Positions 59,520-64,000 of a DNA stretch of 64,000 bases are shown here, piece by piece. Within the stretch, counting starts at the first letter, position 1, and every line of letters starts with the position of its first letter. This stretch comes from Ectocarpus siliculosus. Lineage: Eukaryota > Sar > Phaeophyceae > Ectocarpales > Ectocarpaceae. The stretch is taken from the NCBI GenBank assembly GCA_000310025.1, contig FN649741.1, positions 239,774-303,773 on the forward strand, in the 5' to 3' direction. The position numbers and the translations under genes were made by a program. The notes under the pieces were generated by a model, which was not told the DNA's origin, did not search any database, and saw only the letters and a list, made by a program, of their open reading frames with translations.

Positions 59520-62500
59520 TCAGCATGTCGGCTCCTGATGAGCCGCGAGGTAGCAGCGACTCTGCTGCCTCGACCTCGGTCCCTTTGTCGCCGCACAACA
59601 CTCCCGATGATGATGATTCGCATGCTTCGCGCAGCTCGCTCCGTGTTGATAAGGATTCGCCGAATGCCTTCTTGCATGTTCGCGGTCGGACTTTTCAGCA
59701 GCAGCAGCAGCAGCCACGATCGCGATCGCAGTTCGAACGCACGTTAGCAGACGTAGACTCTCAGGAAGATGATGTTGCACGATCGCACACTGAAGGCCTT
59801 GGTCGCGCGCCGCGCTCCAGGTCTGTGCCCTCTCGTGATTCAGCTCGCCGCTGGTCATCAGATGTGGCACACCGCCTTGAGACACCTGCAGAAATGCAGA
59901 TGCGCTCGGTGGTTCAACGCGCACACTCACACCCCGCATCCAATTCCGAACACAGCAATGTGCCGAAATTGGATGGTGAAGGCTCTCGCTCTCCGAGTTT
60001 GATTGAAGCCTCACGCACGCACACGAATGAAGCTCACAGCTCCATTGTGCGCGTGTCGGACGCCCCCAGTGGCGCGGTCGAGTCTAGTACTCCTGCCCCT
60101 GGTAGCCCAGCTGTCGCTGTCGGCATGTTTGAACCTCAGAGTTTGAATTATTCCGACGCCAGCCCGGCTGCATCCCATTCCGAGCGCGGATATGTGCCGA
60201 ATGTGGATAGTGTTGGCTCTCAATCCTCGAGTTTGATCGATGCCTCACACGCGCACTCGATTGGAGTTAACAGCTCCGTCGAACGCACGTCAGAACGCAC
60301 CAGCGGAGCGGTCGCCTCGAGCGATTCTGCCCCTGGTCTCGCTGTCGCAAGTCCCCGAGAAACTATCAATACGTTCTCTCGGCTGCATGCCGACACCCCT
60401 TCTTTATCGCATTCCGAGAACACCACAAATGTTTCGGAGATGGATGGAGATGGCTCTCGCTGGCAAAGTTTGAGAGTCACTGCGACCTCACAGCAGTCGG
60501 ATACACTGAGATCCGCTGACGGTGAGACACCGCAAGCCACCAGCGGCGCATTTGCTTCCAGCAACCCTGCCCCGCCTGGTGCCGCGCATGATGCAAGCGA
60601 CGCTGCACTTGTGTACCCGCGTCCACAATCACGTGAATATGTTCCGACTGGCAACCATGCTTCTGCCCCTGTCCGCACCGATGCAATTGCAGGCAGAGAC
60701 GTAGAACCTGTATCTAGTGTATCTTTACCCGCCGTAAACGAAGATCGTACCCCTACAGCAGCCCCTCCTCTCCCATTTGCGCCCACACGCGTGCAAACTA
60801 CGAGTATGCCTGTTGTTAGAAGGTCACGGCGTTTAGCTGGTAAACCACCATCTGACGCTCTCGATCTAGCACGGTCAACGGCCGCTCCAACGCGGCCTGT
60901 GCCTGCCCATGAAACTACCGAAAAACGACTACACCCAGTTGTACCCCATGGTAATGCAATCTCGTCTGTTGGACCTTCACCCAGCTCACCGGCTCTAATG
61001 AGCATGGTTTGCAGCAGGCTCGCCCTTACCCTTTCGGGGTATGGTTCGCAGAGCCCCTCGCTCACCGATCCTACGGGATTTGGTTCGACGCGAAACCCTC
61101 CCACCGACTCACAGGGGTTCGGTGCGGAGCCCTCGCTCACCTATCCTACGGGATTTGGTTCGACGCGAAACCCTCCCACCGACCCACAGGGGTTCGGTGC
61201 GGAGCCCTCGCTCACCGATCCTACGGGATTTGGTTCGACGCGAAACTCTCCCACCGACCCACAGGGGTTTGGTGCGGAGCACACGCTCACCGGTCCTTCG
61301 GGATTTGGTTCGCAGCGCATGGCGCTCACCGGCTCGAATTAGCTTGGTTCCGAGCCCCAGCACGCCGGCCCTGCGGGGTACGGTATGCCATACCAGCAGC
61401 AAGGGCTGTTGCTGAATCCACCACTGTCCATCGCTAGAGGTGGTTATGTGGTACCGCCCCCGGCCCAACCGTCATACAGCCAAATGGCGCAAGGACCGCC
61501 GGATCTCAGCCTCCGAACGGGGGATGAATTGTTCCTTGACATTCCGGTGTCTAACTTCGCGCACGTGCACCAGCAGGCCTTCACGGAAGCATGCAGGATA
61601 CAAGTCACCAAGGCGGCTACAGTGCTGACGACGATGTTAGAAACCTCGGAGAGACCTACGGTCACTCTCCGTGAATTCATGCATCACGTCGCTCATGCCC
61701 CTACGGTAGACGCCCCACTAGTCGAATCGGTCACGCGCCTTCTGCACGGGCTCAGAGGAGGTTACGCTAACCTTACAGGTGGCTACCGTCCGACGGAGGT
61801 CAACTGGTACCTTCTCCCTTCGATTCTGCCAACGACGTTTGGCGCTTCTGCAGCATTCGCCAAGCAGACGGGCGATTTCCGTGTCGTCACTCACCGCAAG
61901 GTGAAGAAAGAGCGCGCTACCGACAGCAGCAGCTCCCACAGCCGTGGCAGCCGTGGTCGTGGTAGTGGGCGAGGTTCTTCCAGCAACCGTGGACGTGGCA
62001 ACCATAACGGTCACCGTCAACGTGGTTCGCGAGGGTCGCGCTCTTCCGCAGCTAGCGAAAGTGACGCGTCGGCTTCCGTGGCCGCCAGCAGCTCCAACAG
62101 ATCGAATCGAGGCAAACGTGGCAAGAAGCGCTCTGGGTCCAACGGCCGCCGAGAGGAGGTCGCTGTGGAACGCAAGCCTTCGGCGACTAAAAGCGTCAGC
62201 AAGGAGGACACGAGTCGTGGCCGCCGTCGTAGCCGGAGTCATAGCAGGAGCTGTAGCCCACGCCGCCGCGGACACTGCCGCGGGCACCGCAGCAGCGACG
62301 GCTCGGAGGCACCAGCCTATGAGGATCACTCCCCCGAGGAGATCTTTGACGCAAACCAACCGCACCTGACCACCGATCTTCCACTGGAAGAGCGTCTGGA
62401 CCAACCCCTGACAGCCCCGCGTGATGACAGGCAAGTACCGTTGTTGGGTGATGTCGCAGCCAGCGACCACTCATTGATGTCACGCAACAGTGCATTCGTA

Positions 62501-64000
62501 GGCCATAACGCCCAACCGTTGTCGTCAACGACTGCTCGTGCTCGCCAAGTAGAGATAGACAAGGCTGACGCGCTTGCAGAAGCTGCACGAATCAGAGAGA
62601 TCAGTGCGAAGTACATCAAGACGAAGTTTAGGGATATTCGTATACAACCATCGATCCCTTGGCCGGCAAACCTGAAACAGGCAGTGCCGCAGTTGTTAGA
62701 TTCTATCAAGGCTGCAGCCTTAGATGTCTTGCAACAGGCTGACCCTTTCATCGATTTTGACAAATCCGATACGTGGGTTCGCGGGTGGGAAAACCCGCTG
62801 AAGAAAGCCATCATTAGCGACGTATCCCCAAACAAGCAAACCACTGGTGACCTTATCAGCTCTATCAATGGTATGTTTGTGCAGGTGAAGCAGCGTATGG
62901 ACGACGGTATGAACGGAGGAGAAGCTTTCAAGCACCTTCTTCGTCTGATCGCGTCCCACTTCAAGCATGAAGACCGTGGAGACGCCTTGACAACGCTGAA
63001 TGCGTCCGGTGTTCCCAACGGAACTACGTTTGGAGAATTTTTGCGACAGTATCGTACTGCCGTGAACAACATCACGCACTATTCCAGTCTTTTTAGCCAT
63101 AACGAGACTTGGATTGTCGGGATCACAAGGAATAAGATCAACGACCAGTTTTCTGTGATGATGTCTGACTGTTTTCCGGGTGCAAAGCGTACCGCGGCAG
63201 AACCCTACAGTAGTCTGGATGAGATGTGGCGAGTGCTGAATGAGTTCACGACCTCTAAGGTTAAGGCAGAGAATGGCGAGCAATATGCTGCGCTCTCGCT
63301 TAGTGGATTATCGTTGCATTCGCAAGGCGGTAGTCGTTCTCAAGGACGTTCGACGACGCAATCGCAGCAGCCTTGGAGCTCCCAGGGAGCACGTGGCAAA
63401 TCGGTCATGCGTGTTAAGGCAGAGCCAATTCATTATGTGTTTTGTGTTAGCTACGATGCTTGGCCGCTGGCCACCGATGATCATTGGGAGACAGTGCATG
63501 CTGTTGTTTCCAGTGGTTTCAAACGTCAACTCCCCCCCCTTTGGACACCACTCCTTAGGACTAGAGCTGACCGAGCACAAGCGTTCAGCGCGAATGCTGG
63601 CCGTTGTTTAAACTGTCACGGGTCTGGCCACTCCATCAAACACTGTGAACAGCCTTTCACCAATGCTAGTGGTGTACTGAACCCAGATTTAGGTGCACTG
63701 ACTGATGGTGATGACATGTTTCGCCTGTGGCAAGAGCGCTTGCGGTCCTGGAGGACTAAGCCTGCGACTGCCACAACACACGGCTCACGCAACTCGAATG
63801 GCCAACAAAACCGGCGCCGTTCCCACAGACCAGCTCATAGAGTTCAATACGCTGGTAACGCTCCAAACCCGCAACAATACACTCAGACGTGGCATCAACC
63901 GCCACCACAGGGCCTGCTGCAATCTAGTGCACCAGCCCAACAGCACACATTGGTAGCATACCAGCCTCATGCAGGTACTGCTCCAGCGTCTGCCACACAC
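59520..64000 (+). mobile_element. Fossil LTR-retrotransposon-type element, gag-like part (continues past right edge)
   Basis: A long coding-like stretch runs to the right edge. In order, it has a Ser/Thr/Pro-rich low-complexity region (about 59.5-61.0 kb), 75-bp tandem repeats (61056-61325), an Arg/Gly/Ser-rich basic region (about 61.9-62.3 kb), a mostly helical gag-like core (about 62.5-63.3 kb) and a CCHC zinc knuckle CLNCHGSGHSIKHC (about 63.6 kb). The order basic region, core and knuckle is that of retroelement Gag. Protease, reverse transcriptase and integrase are not in the window, nor is a paired LTR, so the family (Ty1/copia, Ty3 or other) is open. It is mostly open with about one break seen, which suggests a fairly young insertion. 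The upstream Ser/Pro-rich part could instead be a separate host gene. Confidence 0.55.
61056..61325 (+). repeat. 75-bp tandem repeats, about 3.6 units
   Basis: Units start at 61056, 61131, 61206 and 61281 and contain CTCACCGATCCTACGGGATT and CAGGGGTTCGGTGCGGAGC. Because 75 is a multiple of three, each unit codes for 25 residues (DPTGFGSTRN and QGFGAEPSL) and all three forward frames stay open, which produces shadow frames. Confidence 0.85.

Noticed and set aside
61009-61437. A second, repeat-containing coding frame over the 75-bp repeats
   Set aside because: The repeat length is a multiple of three, so all frames are open; this is a shadow of the repeat structure.

Overview
This is nuclear DNA of a photosynthetic alga with a secondary red-type plastid, most likely an ochrophyte stramenopile (brown-algal, xanthophyte or related lineage; I cannot place it closer). 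The reasons are spliceosomal introns, ten genes for fucoxanthin-chlorophyll a/c-type light-harvesting (LHC) proteins, and the form of their presequence: a short hydrophobic signal followed by an AF-VAP motif, the pattern used to enter plastids bounded by four membranes.

From 0.5 to 42.5 kb the window is an LHC array. Ten four-exon genes alternate in strand (-,+,-,+,-,+,-,+,-,+), giving five head-to-head pairs: LHC-1/2, 3/4, 5/6, 7/8 and 9/10. LHC-2 to LHC-10 encode almost the same 220-residue precursor. LHC-1, at the left end, is a diverged relative with the same three phase-0 intron positions. Head-to-head spacers are 0.65-1.1 kb and carry CCAAT-plus-TATA modules, in three of the five pairs as an inverted pair. 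Tail-to-tail spacers are 3.9-5.2 kb and are themselves duplicated non-coding DNA, so the region is a chain of long imperfect inverted repeats. Introns and 3' flanks are mosaics of a few sequence types, which points to repeated inversion-duplication and gene conversion. One spacer (LHC-8/LHC-9) carries a 970-bp TIR element with a TA target duplication; the related spacer at 8.6-8.8 kb shows the empty site.

Right of the array there are two single-copy metabolic genes, both on the minus strand: an intronless FAD/NAD(P)-dependent flavin monooxygenase-like gene (45.1-46.5 kb) and a two-exon Gfo/Idh/MocA-family oxidoreductase (52.9-54.6 kb). The long stretches around them hold no gene I can support, but they contain a foldback repeat (50.4-51.1 kb), a direct repeat (51.5-51.8 kb) and a short TIR element (56.2 kb). 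From about 59.5 kb to the right edge lies the gag-like part of a fossil LTR-retrotransposon-type element with a CCHC zinc knuckle. No tRNA, rRNA or CRISPR array was recognised.

The LHC proteins would insert in the thylakoid membrane and bind chlorophyll a/c and carotenoid. The array architecture looks suited to high dosage of a single antenna protein from shared divergent promoters.
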